Shown here: positions 34,493 through 43,695 of the stretch, piece by piece
Layout of the letters: each line of letters begins with the position of its first letter
Position numbering within the stretch: the first letter of the stretch is position 1
From: CAZQVN01 sp964596775
GTDB lineage: Bacteria > Eisenbacteria > RBG-16-71-46 > JABDJR01 > JAWXBZ01
Length of the DNA: 64,000 nucleotides
Direction: 5' to 3'
Assembly: GCA_964596775.1 (NCBI GenBank)
Contig: CAZQVN010000004.1
Location: forward strand, 104,525-168,524
Made by a program: the position numbers and the translations under genes
The notes under the pieces: generated by a model
What the model was told of the DNA's origin: nothing
Database searches by the model: none
The model's input: the letters and a program-made list of their open reading frames with translations, nothing else

Positions 34493-34772
34493 GGGTCCTC
34501 CGACGGGGTTGAACGGACTTTCAGAAACGGATCAGGCCCGGAACATTCAGGACCGGGGCACCGGAGAACGATCCATTTTAAGGGAGTCGGCGCGAAAGGT
34601 CACCGGGTGATATGGCCCGGCGCGCGCGTCGGCGGCCATCGCCGCCTCGCCGCACCGCCCCGGCACCTGATGCGCGCCCCCCCGTTCCCCCCGGCGACCC
34701 TCTCCATTAGACTGCCGGTGTCTTCATGAGCGATGTTCCGGACCCGGTTTCACAAGGCGGTTTCGTTCCAGA

Positions 34773-35489
34773 ATGAGCACAGGCGGAAAACTCCCCGGTT
34801 TCCTCGAGTCGCTGTCCAGCTACCTGGTCACGAACATCACGGTGACGCTGTTCTGGATTTTCTTCTTCGTCCTGAACCGCACGACCGTCACCGGCCGCCG
34901 CAACGTCGGCACGGCGAAGAACACGCTGCTGCTGTCCCATCACCAGTCGATGATCGACAGCTTCCTCGTGGGCACGGCCGTCTACTATCCGAAGTCGTGG
35001 TTCAATCCGCACCTCCTCCCCTGGAATCCGGCGGCGGCCGAGAACTTCTTCAACACGCCCGTCCTCGCCTGGCTGGCCCGCAACTGGAAGTGCATCCCGA
35101 TCAGGGAGGGGCGGCGCGACATGAAGGCGCTCGCGCGGATGATCCAGCTGCTGCCCCACGGAGTGATGACGATCTTCCCGCACGGCGGGCGGTCCCGGGA
35201 CGGCTCGGTAGGTTCGGGCCGCGCGGGAGCCGGCCTCGTCGTTCTCTCCACGCATCCGCGCGTGATCCCGGTGGCGATCGACGGCATGGACAAGGTCCTG
35301 CCGATCGGGTCCTGCATTCCCCGCATCTTCAAGCGGATCCATGTGTCCTACGGACCGCCGGTCGACTACTCGGACTTTCTCGACCAGCCGCGGTCCAAGG
35401 AAACGGCCCAGGCGATCGTGGATCGGGCGATGGAGCGGATCCGGATTCAGCTCGAAGAGATCCGGGGCACCGGCGGGTCCGCGCGCTGA
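34773..35489 (+). CDS. PlsC-like 1-acylglycerol-phosphate acyltransferase family protein
   Basis: This 238-residue protein has one N-terminal membrane helix (about 18-35) and the acyltransferase core. The catalytic HX4D motif is His57 to Asp62 (SHHQSMID). The phosphate-binding motif, normally FPEGTRSRDG, reads FPHGGRSRDG at 135-144, so Glu is replaced by His137 and Thr by Gly139. RVIPVAIDGMDKVLPIG is the usual third block. It probably acylates a lysophospholipid or related lipid at the membrane. The altered motif may change acceptor preference. Monocistronic as far as can be seen. Confidence 0.88.
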   Translation: MSTGGKLPGFLESLSSYLVTNITVTLFWIFFFVLNRTTVTGRRNVGTAKNTLLLSHHQSMIDSFLVGTAVYYPKSWFNPHLLPWNPAAAENFFNTPVLAWLARNWKCIPIREGRRDMKALARMIQLLPHGVMTIFPHGGRSRDGSVGSGRAGAGLVVLSTHPRVIPVAIDGMDKVLPIGSCIPRIFKRIHVSYGPPVDYSDFLDQPRSKETAQAIVDRAMERIRIQLEEIRGTGGSAR

Positions 35490-35695
35490 ATTCCGGCGGA
35501 GCCCGCCGCGCGGCTTTCCGCGGATCGGGCCGGGTGGCGGCTCCCGGGGTTCGCCCGTGCCCGGCGCGATGATGCGAGTCCCCATTTCGATATGGTACAG
35601 TCCGCGTCGGTCTTCACCAGCTTGTCTCGCAGGATTATCCGAACCACAGGATACAGGAGTTCAGTCCTCAAGCCCCGACCATCTTCGGAGGACCC

Positions 35696-38377
35696 TTGAC
35701 CGGTTCCAGCCTCGCCCACTATGAAATCACCGGCCTGCTGGGCCGGGGCGGCATGGGAGAAGTGCACCGCGCCCGCGACACGAAGCTCGGCCGCGAAGTC
35801 GCCTTGAAGTTCCTCCCCGACGACCTGGCCGCCGACCCGGAACGCCTCGCCCGCTTCCGCCGCGAGGCCAAGGTCCTCGCCTCCCTGCATCACCCGAACA
35901 TCGCCGGAATCTTCGGCCTCGAGGACGTGGACCACCGCACGTTCCTCGTGATGGAGCTGGCCGAAGGGGCCGATCTCTCGGAACGCATCAGGCAGGGTCC
36001 GATTCCGGAAGAGGACGTGATCGACATCGCGCGCCAGCTGGCCGCGGGGCTCGAGGCGGCGCACGAGTCCGGCGTCGTCCACCGCGACTTGAAGCCGGCG
36101 AACATCAAGCTGGGATCGGACGGCAAGGTCCGGATCCTCGACTTCGGCCTGGCGCGCGCCTACGTGGGGGAAACCTCCGCCGAGGAGAGCCTGGAAAACT
36201 CGCCGACGATGACCGCGGCGATGAGCCGCGCCGGCATGATCCTCGGCACCGCGGCCTACATGAGCCCCGAGCAGGCCCGCGGCCGCAAGGTCGACCGCCG
36301 GGCCGACATCTGGTCGTTCGGCGTCGTCCTGTTCGAGATGCTCACCGGCCGGCGGCTGTTCGACGGGGAAACCGTGAGCGACACGCTCGCCGCGGTTCTC
36401 CGCCAGGAGGTCGAGTGGAGTGCGCTTCCCCCGGAAACATCGCCGGGGATGCGGCGCCTGCTCGAGCGATGCCTCGAACGGGACCCGCTGCGCCGCCTGC
36501 GCGACATCGGCGAAGCCCGCGTCTTTCTCGAGAACGGGGCGAAGGACTCCTCCATCCTGGCGTCCGCATCGAGCCTGATCGCGGGCGTCGACGCCCCGGA
36601 TGCCGCGGCCCGCCGGGGTCTCCCGCTCCCGGTCCTGCTGGGGGCCGCCGTGCTTCTCGTGGCCGCGGGAGCGATGATCGGAAAACTGCTGCCGGGGGGG
36701 CGTGAGCAGCAGCTCTTCAACATGACGCTTCCGGCGCCGGTCGGCGGCTACTTCAATCTCATCTCCACGCGCCCCGGGCCTCCCTCGATTTCCCCCGACG
36801 GAACCATGGTCGTCTACGTGGCCCGCGATGCGGCGGGCACGACACGGCTCGCCCTGCGCCGGCTCGACAGCCCGGAGGAAACGATTCTTTCGGGCACCGA
36901 ACGCTCCTGCTACCCCTTCTGGTCGCCGGACAGCCGCTACATCGGCTTCGGGACCACCGACGGCAAGCTCCGGAAGGTGGCCGTGGCCGGCGGACCTCCG
37001 GTCACGCTCTGCGCCGCGGAGAACCTCAAGGGGGGTACCTGGAACAGGGACGGGGTGATCCTCTTCGCTCCGAGCCACAACACGGGCCTCTTTCGCGTGT
37101 CCGCGTCCGGCGGCGAGCCGGTCACCGTCACGACCGTCGGCGGCGAGGGGGGGCAGAACTCCCACCGCCACCCGCGCTTTCTTCCGGGCGGCAAACAGTT
37201 TCTGTATCTCGGCAGGACCGGCGGCCAGGAGGAGAACGAGATCTTCATGGGCTCGCTGAACGGCGACCCGCCCCGGAAGGTCACGACCTCGGAGGCCGGC
37301 GCGGAGTTCTCCGGCGGCCACCTGCTCACGGTGCGCGAGGGGATCCTGCTCGCCTCACCGTTCGACATCGGAAAGGGCACTCCCGGCGACGGCGTGCCCC
37401 TGGCCGAGAACATTCTCCTCGACAAGGGAGGCGCCTGGGCCGCGTTCTCCTCCACCGCCGACGGGATGCTCGTCTACAAGGTCTCGACGGGATCGTCGGA
37501 ACGCGCCCTGGAATGGCTGGGATCCGCCGATGCCAAGGCCGGGCGGATCGGCGATCCGGGCCAGATCGAGCGCCCGAGAATTTCGCCGGACGGAACGCGG
37601 GCCATCGTGGAGATCACGGACCCGGACACCGACGGCAGCGATCTCTGGATGGTCGAACTGGAAACGGGACTCCGCAGCCGGTTCACGTTCGAGCCCGGGA
37701 GCGAATTGTCGGCGGTCTGGAGCACGGATGGCCGGGAAGTCCTCTACGTGTCCCGGCAGGACAGCACGGAACGGATCGTGAGCCGGCCCGTGGAGGGAAC
37801 GGGCGGCGTCTCCGTTCTCCACGAAGGGAAGGGGCGCACCGTGGCTTCCGGCATGACCCCGGACGGCCGCACGCTGATGCTCTGCCGCGAGGATCCCGAA
37901 ACGGCAATGAACCTCTACTCCCTGGCCCTCGATACCGGAAAGCTCGACTTCGTCCTGGAAACGGACGCCAGCGAATTCTGGAGTGTCGTTTCTCCGGACG
38001 GACGCTGGATGGCCTACAACAGGACGGCCGGGAGCGGGTTCGAAGTCATTGTCCGCCCGATGTCGGGCGGCGATCGTGTCTGGCAGGTGGACCAGGGGGG
38101 CGGGCTCTACCCGCTGTGGGGGCCGGACGGAAACACCCTGTTCTACCTCACGGTCACCGGAGACATCATGGCCGTGCCCGTGGACGGAAGCGGGCCGACG
38201 TTCCGGGCCGGGGCGCCGGTGCCGCACGCCAAGGTCGGCGCGCCAGAGCCGGAAGGGCCGCACATCTCGCTGCATCCGGACGGAAAGAGGATCCTCCATG
38301 TGAACGGCGGCGCGTCCGAGGACGAGTCGGGTTACCTGCGGCTGGTCACGGACTGGCGGAGAGGTCTTGCCAACTGA
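35696..38377 (+). CDS. Transmembrane Ser/Thr kinase with TolB/WD40-like beta-propeller sensor (second copy)
   Basis: This 893-residue kinase has GRGGMGEV (16-23), Lys38, HRDLKPAN (Asp131), DFG 149-151, MSPEQ, a transmembrane helix at about 308-331, and outer propeller blades (ISPDGTMVVYVARD, WSPDSRYIGFG, ISPDGTRAIVEITD, VVSPDGRWMAYNRT). The start is a TTG behind CGGAGGACCC, and no nearer ATG fits. It is paralogous to the kinase at 21.6 kb, with nearly the same kinase-domain wording (ETVSDTLAAVLR, LERCLERD). Its last 46 nt overlap the convergent methyltransferase gene. Confidence 0.95.
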   Translation: MTGSSLAHYEITGLLGRGGMGEVHRARDTKLGREVALKFLPDDLAADPERLARFRREAKVLASLHHPNIAGIFGLEDVDHRTFLVMELAEGADLSERIRQGPIPEEDVIDIARQLAAGLEAAHESGVVHRDLKPANIKLGSDGKVRILDFGLARAYVGETSAEESLENSPTMTAAMSRAGMILGTAAYMSPEQARGRKVDRRADIWSFGVVLFEMLTGRRLFDGETVSDTLAAVLRQEVEWSALPPETSPGMRRLLERCLERDPLRRLRDIGEARVFLENGAKDSSILASASSLIAGVDAPDAAARRGLPLPVLLGAAVLLVAAGAMIGKLLPGGREQQLFNMTLPAPVGGYFNLISTRPGPPSISPDGTMVVYVARDAAGTTRLALRRLDSPEETILSGTERSCYPFWSPDSRYIGFGTTDGKLRKVAVAGGPPVTLCAAENLKGGTWNRDGVILFAPSHNTGLFRVSASGGEPVTVTTVGGEGGQNSHRHPRFLPGGKQFLYLGRTGGQEENEIFMGSLNGDPPRKVTTSEAGAEFSGGHLLTVREGILLASPFDIGKGTPGDGVPLAENILLDKGGAWAAFSSTADGMLVYKVSTGSSERALEWLGSADAKAGRIGDPGQIERPRISPDGTRAIVEITDPDTDGSDLWMVELETGLRSRFTFEPGSELSAVWSTDGREVLYVSRQDSTERIVSRPVEGTGGVSVLHEGKGRTVASGMTPDGRTLMLCREDPETAMNLYSLALDTGKLDFVLETDASEFWSVVSPDGRWMAYNRTAGSGFEVIVRPMSGGDRVWQVDQGGGLYPLWGPDGNTLFYLTVTGDIMAVPVDGSGPTFRAGAPVPHAKVGAPEPEGPHISLHPDGKRILHVNGGASEDESGYLRLVTDWRRGLAN

Positions 38378-39426
38378 GACAGCGGTTTACGTTCCGCTAC
38401 CGGATCAAAAAGATAGTGTGATACGAGCCACTCCTCCCCGCCGCGGTAGTTCCAGAGCTCCGCGCAGGCCATGAAGAAGACACGCCAGTAGTTGAGCCAT
38501 TTCGTTTCCTGGCCGCGACCGTAGCAGTCCGCGAGAATCTCGAGCGCCGCGTCCCGGTTGCGGTCCAGGTTCTCGAGCCACGCTTCGGCGGTCTTTCCGT
38601 AGTGCGTGCCGTTGACCCGCCAGTGATCGGCGATCGCCAGGTCGTCCTGAAAGCGGTAGAACAGGCGGTCGGACGGCATCGTCCCACCGGTGAAGAAGTA
38701 CTTCGTCAGCCAGTCGTCGTCGCTCTCGATCAGGTAGGGGTAGGCGAAGCGCGCATGGCTGAAGATATGCACGAAGACGCGGCCGGACGGCTTGAGCCAC
38801 GACGCGAACCTCCGGAACAGGACCCGGTAGTTGCGCATGTGCTCCAGCATCTCCACCGAAACGATCCGGTCGAAGCGACGCTCCGTGTCGAAGTCGACCA
38901 TGTTCCGGGTCAGGACCTCCACGTTGCGGAACCCCCGGCGCCGGCACCCGCCGAGGATGTGTTCCCGCTGCGTGGCGGAATTGGACACGGCGAGGATGCG
39001 GGCGTTCGGGTGATGTTCCGCCAGCCACAGTGTCAACGAACCCCACCCGCACCCGAGTTCGAGAATCTCCTGGCCGTCGGCGATCCCGGCCCGCGCGCAG
39101 GTCAGGGCGAGCATCGCCTCCTCGGCGTCGGCCAGCGACTCCGTGCCCTCCTCCCAGAGCGCGGCGCTGTACTTGAGCCGAGGCCCGAGGCAGAGCCTGA
39201 AGAACTCCGTCGGCACTTCGTAGTGCTGCTCGTTGGCCAGGTCGGTGTCCAGCGCCACCGGGCTTTCGTTCAGCTCTTCGACGAACGCCTCGAGGGCCTC
39301 CGCCTGCGCTGCCGGGCCGCTGCGCTCCTCGTAGCGGAGCTTCTTCGCCAGGTTCGCGCGGATTTTCCAGCGGATCAGCGCGTCCGGCCAGACCCCCCTT
39401 TCCATCAGGTCGAGCGTCCAGGTCAT
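38332..39426 (-). CDS. SAM-dependent methyltransferase of the cyclopropane-synthase/coclaurine N-methyltransferase group
   Basis: This 364-residue protein is the last gene of the lipid operon. SAM motif I is ELGCGWG at 123-129, followed by NEQHYEVPTEFF (about 65-76, the counterpart of HYDLGNDFY in CFA synthase), RFDRIVSVEMLEHMRNY and SGRVFVHIFSH. The C-terminal part (WRVNGTHYGKTAEAWLENLD ... WRVFFMACAELW) is typical of this branch. Compared with the classic synthase, the Cys of YSCAYW is Ala (KYSAALW). It probably methylates an unsaturated or furan-type acyl chain or an amine head group; the substrate is not decidable. Its ATG overlaps the DUF1295 stop (ATGA). Confidence 0.88.
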   Translation of the reverse strand: MTWTLDLMERGVWPDALIRWKIRANLAKKLRYEERSGPAAQAEALEAFVEELNESPVALDTDLANEQHYEVPTEFFRLCLGPRLKYSAALWEEGTESLADAEEAMLALTCARAGIADGQEILELGCGWGSLTLWLAEHHPNARILAVSNSATQREHILGGCRRRGFRNVEVLTRNMVDFDTERRFDRIVSVEMLEHMRNYRVLFRRFASWLKPSGRVFVHIFSHARFAYPYLIESDDDWLTKYFFTGGTMPSDRLFYRFQDDLAIADHWRVNGTHYGKTAEAWLENLDRNRDAALEILADCYGRGQETKWLNYWRVFFMACAELWNYRGGEEWLVSHYLFDPVAERKPLSQLARPLRQSVTSRR

Positions 39427-40229
39427 GACGCGGCTCCCCGTTCGGCGCTCCGGCCGGGAAACCAGGGAACGAACACGCTCGTCGACTGCTGGTACCGGCG
39501 GTAGTCGTCGCCGCGGCTCCGCAGCGCCTGCGCCTCGGTCGCCGGAATGCCGGTCACGCGGAACAGGAAGAACAGCATCAGCAGCGGCGACAGCAGGCCG
39601 GCCCAGCCGAACGGCGCGGTGATCGCCAGCAGCGCGTACGCGCACCACATCAGCCACTCGAAGAAGTAGTTGGGATGGCGGGAGTAGCGCCACAGTCCCT
39701 CGCGGCAGGTCCGACCGCGGTTGGCCGGGTTCGCGCGGAACCGGGCCAGCTGCCGGTCGGCGATCGACTCCCCGGCGATCCCGGTGATCCACAGGACCAC
39801 GGCCGCCGCCTCCGCGATGCCGGCCGGGGCCGGGTTCATCGCGGCAAGCAGAAACGGCAACGACAGGACCACATCGAGCAATCCCTGGGCCTGGAAGAAA
39901 AGGAAGAAAAAAGCTTCGGCGCCGGAGCCACGCTCGGCGCGGATGGCCTGATAGCGGCCGTCTTCCGGCTTTCCGATCACCCGGTCCACCATCAGGTGCA
40001 GCGTCAGCCGCATGCCCCACACGCCGACGATCGCCGCAAGAATCGCCCGGCGGACGGGATCCCCGTCTCCGGCCACTGCATAGAGGCCGGCCAGGAACGC
40101 CAGCCCGAGCGACCAGCCGGCGTCGACGATCCCCGCGTTCTTCATCGGTTTCTGGACGAGCCACAGGACGGTCATGATAACGAACAGGACTCCCCAGCCG
40201 ATCAGCGGCAGCCGGATCCACTCGGTCAT
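39423..40229 (-). CDS. DUF1295 (steroid 5-alpha-reductase-like) membrane protein
   Basis: This 268-residue integral membrane protein has about six hydrophobic helices and the DUF1295 pattern: NAGIVDAGWSLGLAFLA, then RGTCREGLWRYSRHPNYFFEW (shortened here as GLWRYSRHPNYFFEW), and EAQALRSRGDDYRRYQQSTSVFVPWF at the end. The family is related to steroid 5-alpha reductases and isoprenylcysteine methyltransferases, so it may reduce a double bond in a lipid. It overlaps both neighbours by 4 nt, placing it in the fatty-acid modification operon, where reduction or saturation of a methylated acyl intermediate is plausible. No experimental function is implied. Confidence 0.88.
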   Translation of the reverse strand: MTEWIRLPLIGWGVLFVIMTVLWLVQKPMKNAGIVDAGWSLGLAFLAGLYAVAGDGDPVRRAILAAIVGVWGMRLTLHLMVDRVIGKPEDGRYQAIRAERGSGAEAFFFLFFQAQGLLDVVLSLPFLLAAMNPAPAGIAEAAAVVLWITGIAGESIADRQLARFRANPANRGRTCREGLWRYSRHPNYFFEWLMWCAYALLAITAPFGWAGLLSPLLMLFFLFRVTGIPATEAQALRSRGDDYRRYQQSTSVFVPWFPGRSAERGAAS

Positions 40230-41500
40230 TCGACCTCCTCCCCCACCGCGGCGCCCCGTTCCGCCGAGCGCGACAGGACGATCTGGGCGTTGCCGATCAC
40301 GCCGGTGTCGAACGCCGCCTCGCAGCCGGCCAGGTAGTAATCCCAGAGGCGCAGAAACCGCTCGTCGCAGCCGAGCGCGCGGACCTCGTTCTGCCGGCGG
40401 TGATAACGGGTCCGCCACTCGCGGAGCGTGAGCGCGTAGTGCGGCCCGATCTCCCGAAACGATTCAAGCGAAAGCGATGTGGCCCGGGCCAGGCTTTTCA
40501 TGACCTCGTCCACCGAGGCCAGCAGGCTTCCCGGAAAGACATGCTTGCGGATCCAGTCGCTCTTGAGTCGATACCGGTGGAAGTCGCGGTCCGGGATCGT
40601 GATCGTCTGGAGGAACATCGACCCTCCCGGCTTCAGCAGGCGATCGCAGGCGGCGAAGAACGTGTCGTACCAGGCGAAACCCACCGCTTCGAACATCTCT
40701 ATGGAGACGATCCGGTCGAACGCGCCCTCCACGTCGCGGTAGTCCACGAGGCGGATGTCGATCCGGTCCGAAAGACCCGCGGCCCGGATCCGCTCGCGGG
40801 CCAGCGCCTGCTGTTCGGTGGAGAGCGTGACCCCGGTGACCCGGCATCCGGTCCTCCGGGCCGCCCGGATCGCGAAGCTGCCCCAGCCGCAGCCGAGTTC
40901 CAGAACGTGATGATCCGCGGTCAGGTCGATCCGGTCGATGATCGCGTCGAGTTTCCGGGCCTGGGCGTCCTCGAGGCTTTCGTCCGCCTCGCGGAACAGC
41001 GCCGATGAGTAGGTCATCGACTCGTCGAGAAACAGCCGGTAGAACGCGTTGCCGAGATCGTAATGGGCCCGGATGTTCCGGCGGCTGCCGCTCTTCGTGT
41101 TGCCGCGCCGGTGATGGAGGATCGCGTTCCACAGGTGGGAAATTCGCGCCGCGCCGCCGTTCATGCTCCGGCGCGGCACGTTCTTCATGGTCAGGGCCAG
41201 GAACGCCGGCAGGTCTTCGGCCCACCAGTCTCCGTCCACGTAGGATTCCCCCGCCCCGATTTCTCCGCCGGTCAGCAGGCGTCGGAACGCGCGTTCGCGG
41301 ACGACATGCGCCCGGACAACCGGCTCGGCGCCGGGCGCGCCGCAGGTGATCCAGTGCCCTTCCGGGAGCCGGACCTCGAGCCGGCCGAAGCGCCAGCGCG
41401 ACAGAATCCTGAGTGCGGCCCGGCGGAACAGTCCGCCCGCGAGGCGATCGACGCCGGCGCCGTCCCGGCGCACGGTGGTCTCCGGAATCCGGTTGTTCAT
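40226..41500 (-). CDS. Cyclopropane-fatty-acyl-phospholipid synthase family methyltransferase
   Basis: This 424-residue soluble enzyme carries the CFA synthase fold: an N-terminal lipid-binding part (about 20-125, LEVRLPEGHW, GESYVDGDWW), HYDLGNAFYRLFLD at 146-159, SAM motif I ELGCGWG 201-207, VTGVTLSTEQQ, and SIEMFEAVGFAWYDTFF. It transfers a methylene or methyl group from SAM to the double bond of phospholipid acyl chains. Against E. coli Cfa, the bicarbonate-site Cys is Ser166 and the His of LLHTIG is Gln298 (FLQTIT), while Glu271 is kept. This suggests it may make methylated rather than cyclopropanated chains. It overlaps DUF1365 and DUF1295 genes by 4 nt each. Confidence 0.92.
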   Translation of the reverse strand: MNNRIPETTVRRDGAGVDRLAGGLFRRAALRILSRWRFGRLEVRLPEGHWITCGAPGAEPVVRAHVVRERAFRRLLTGGEIGAGESYVDGDWWAEDLPAFLALTMKNVPRRSMNGGAARISHLWNAILHHRRGNTKSGSRRNIRAHYDLGNAFYRLFLDESMTYSSALFREADESLEDAQARKLDAIIDRIDLTADHHVLELGCGWGSFAIRAARRTGCRVTGVTLSTEQQALARERIRAAGLSDRIDIRLVDYRDVEGAFDRIVSIEMFEAVGFAWYDTFFAACDRLLKPGGSMFLQTITIPDRDFHRYRLKSDWIRKHVFPGSLLASVDEVMKSLARATSLSLESFREIGPHYALTLREWRTRYHRRQNEVRALGCDERFLRLWDYYLAGCEAAFDTGVIGNAQIVLSRSAERGAAVGEEVE

Positions 41501-42297
41501 CGGTGCTCCTTGCCCGCGACGGATTCATGACGGGCCAGGCCGGGCCCCGGCGCTCCGCTGACCGCCTCGTGGGCAAAGTGCGGCGTCCGGCGCAGCCAGA
41601 GCGCCAGCGCCTGCAGGTGGATCCGGGCGATGATCGACAGCGTCATGAACGGATAGCGCACCAGGTTCATGGCCAGCGACGCGCCGGAGAGGGCGGTAAC
41701 CCGGCCGGACAGCGTGGCGTCGAGAAAACGCCCGGACGCATCGAAATCATCCATGTGCACCGAGAGACCCCGGCTCACCGGAGAAAGGAAGAAGCGGAAG
41801 CGCCCCTGTCTTTCCGCGAACGGCGACACGAAAATTTCCTTGGGCGTCTCGTGGAACCGGTCGCGGCGCGTCCGCTCGTCGAGCAGGTAGGTGTGGCGTT
41901 CGCCGAACGTGTTGTTCACCTCGGCGAGGACGCTCGTCACCCGGCCCTCGCGGTCGTGACAGTAGTAGAAGCTCACCGGGTTGAAGACGTAGCCGAAAAT
42001 GCGGGGCTGGGTCAGCAGCAGGATCCGGCCTTCGGGGGGCGCGGCGCCCCGCTCCTCGTGAAAGCGCTTCACTTCCGCCTTGATGTCGGGCCGGCCGCAC
42101 AGATGGTCCGCGTCGCGAAACGACACGGCGGCGCGCCGGTTGTAGCCGAACAGCGGGAGACGGCGATCCATCTCGGTCAGCTCGTCGAGGTCGACGAGAA
42201 AGTACGAAACGGGATAGACAAAGCGATGGAGTACCGGCCGATGGCGCCGGTGCACGAGCTTTCCGGTGACGAGCTTCGAAGCGAATCCGCCGTTCAC
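41497..42297 (-). CDS. DUF1365 family protein
   Basis: This 266-residue protein shows the DUF1365 signatures: LVHRRHRPVLHRFVYPVSYF, LLTQPRIFGYVFNPVSFYYCHD, VLAEVNNTFGERHTY and HETPKEIFVSPF...GRFRFF. It has no signal peptide; a hydrophobic stretch (about 220-240) may touch the membrane. Its biochemical activity is not established, but it is almost always next to the FAD oxidoreductase and CFA-synthase-like genes found on each side here. The GTG start sits in a GTGA overlap with the upstream stop, and its own stop overlaps the next ATG, so the three are translationally coupled. Confidence 0.93.
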   Translation of the reverse strand: MNGGFASKLVTGKLVHRRHRPVLHRFVYPVSYFLVDLDELTEMDRRLPLFGYNRRAAVSFRDADHLCGRPDIKAEVKRFHEERGAAPPEGRILLLTQPRIFGYVFNPVSFYYCHDREGRVTSVLAEVNNTFGERHTYLLDERTRRDRFHETPKEIFVSPFAERQGRFRFFLSPVSRGLSVHMDDFDASGRFLDATLSGRVTALSGASLAMNLVRYPFMTLSIIARIHLQALALWLRRTPHFAHEAVSGAPGPGLARHESVAGKEHR

Positions 42298-43544
42298 GAC
42301 GCTCGTCCCAGCATGTCCGCCACGGCCATGCCGCTGGCCAGGCCGTCCTCGTGAAAGCCGAAGCCGCACCAGGCGCCGCAGAACCAGGCCCGGTTCCTTC
42401 CGTTGACCTCGGCAAGCCCGGCGCGGCGCTCCAGCCCCTCCAGCGTGTAGTGCGGATGCTCGTACGTCATCCTTCGGATCACCCGGGCCGGGTCGATCCG
42501 GCTGGTTTCGTTGAGCGTCACCAGGTAGCGCTCACGACCCGGCAGGGCCTGAAGGCGGGTCATGTCATACGTCATCCGGATGACCGGTTCCGTGGCGCGG
42601 CAGTCCTCGAGATGCACGTTCCACGAAGCCCGGGCGCGCGACCGCTTCGGAAGAACCGAAGCGTCCGTGTGCAGGACGGTCTCGTTTTGCGTGTAGGGAA
42701 CGCCGCGCAGCGCATCGGTCTCCTCCGGCGAGGCATCCGCCAGCATCTTCAGCGTCTGGTCGGCGTGCGCGGCCAGGACGACCTGGTCGAACGACTGCTC
42801 CTCTCCTCCGCGCAGCTGAACGGTCACGCCGTCGGAATGACGACGGACGGCCTCGACGGGTGTTCGAACATGGATGCGCTCTGCGAGGCCGGCCGTCAGT
42901 CTGCTTACATATTCGCGGCTGCCGCCGGTCACCGTTTTCCATTGCGGACTCGTGTTCACGCCGAGGAATCCGTGGTTCGCAAAGAACCGGATGAAGTAGC
43001 GCACCGGAAAGCCGGTCATCCCGTCCAGCGACGCCGACCAGACGGCGCCGCCCAGCGGCAGGATGAAGTGGCGCCGAAACTCTTCGGCGTATCCATGCCG
43101 GGACAGCCAGTCCCCGAGCGTTTGCCGTTCGGCGGCCGGATCCTCGAGCGCGGCCGGCGCCTCGCGGAAGAATCGGAACATCTCCTTGATCATCCGGTGA
43201 TGGCCCGGTCGGATCGCGTTCCGTGGGTCGGCGAACAGGCCGGGCAGGTGCGACGCGTACTCGATCCCGCAGAACTCGCAGGTGACGCTGAACGACATGT
43301 CGCTGTCCTGCGTCGGCACTTCCAGGCGGCGAAACAGTTCGGTCAGCTTCGGGTAGGTTTTTTCGTTGTAGACGATGAACCCCGTGTCCACCGGGATCTC
43401 GAAATCGTTTTCCAGGACCGTCACGGTGTGGCTGTGCCCGCCGACGTGGTCGTTCTTCTCGAAAAACGTCACGTCGTGCCGTCCGGAAAGCAGTTTTCCC
43501 GCGGCCAATCCCGATATGCCTGTCCCGATAACGGCTAGACGCAT
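42294..43544 (-). CDS. FAD-dependent oxidoreductase (flavin amine oxidase-like, CFA-cluster type)
   Basis: This 416-residue flavoprotein opens with the dinucleotide-binding fold MRLAVIGTGISGLAAGKLL (GxGxxG at 7-12), FEKNDHVGGHSHTV and DTGFIVYNEKTYP. The C-terminal NRAWFCGAWCGFGFHEDGLASG closes the FAD site. It is the type found beside cfa and DUF1365 genes and related by context to the desaturase or oxygenase genes of furan fatty acid synthesis in alpha-proteobacteria. It probably oxidises an acyl chain of a membrane phospholipid. It is the first gene of the five-gene operon; the start is the ATG that gives the correct Rossmann beginning, behind a G-rich site. Confidence 0.9.
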   Translation of the reverse strand: MRLAVIGTGISGLAAGKLLSGRHDVTFFEKNDHVGGHSHTVTVLENDFEIPVDTGFIVYNEKTYPKLTELFRRLEVPTQDSDMSFSVTCEFCGIEYASHLPGLFADPRNAIRPGHHRMIKEMFRFFREAPAALEDPAAERQTLGDWLSRHGYAEEFRRHFILPLGGAVWSASLDGMTGFPVRYFIRFFANHGFLGVNTSPQWKTVTGGSREYVSRLTAGLAERIHVRTPVEAVRRHSDGVTVQLRGGEEQSFDQVVLAAHADQTLKMLADASPEETDALRGVPYTQNETVLHTDASVLPKRSRARASWNVHLEDCRATEPVIRMTYDMTRLQALPGRERYLVTLNETSRIDPARVIRRMTYEHPHYTLEGLERRAGLAEVNGRNRAWFCGAWCGFGFHEDGLASGMAVADMLGRAS

Positions 43545-43695
43545 CTCCCCCCCTTCATGCAACTGGGATGGTTCCCGGCGGAAATCGATCCGTACTTTCT
43601 CCCGATACGGGTCTCCGGAAACTCCATTTTCGCTTCTGCCCGGCACGGGGACGACGTCGTGGCGCTCCGGCACCCCGGCGCGTATACTTCCCGCA

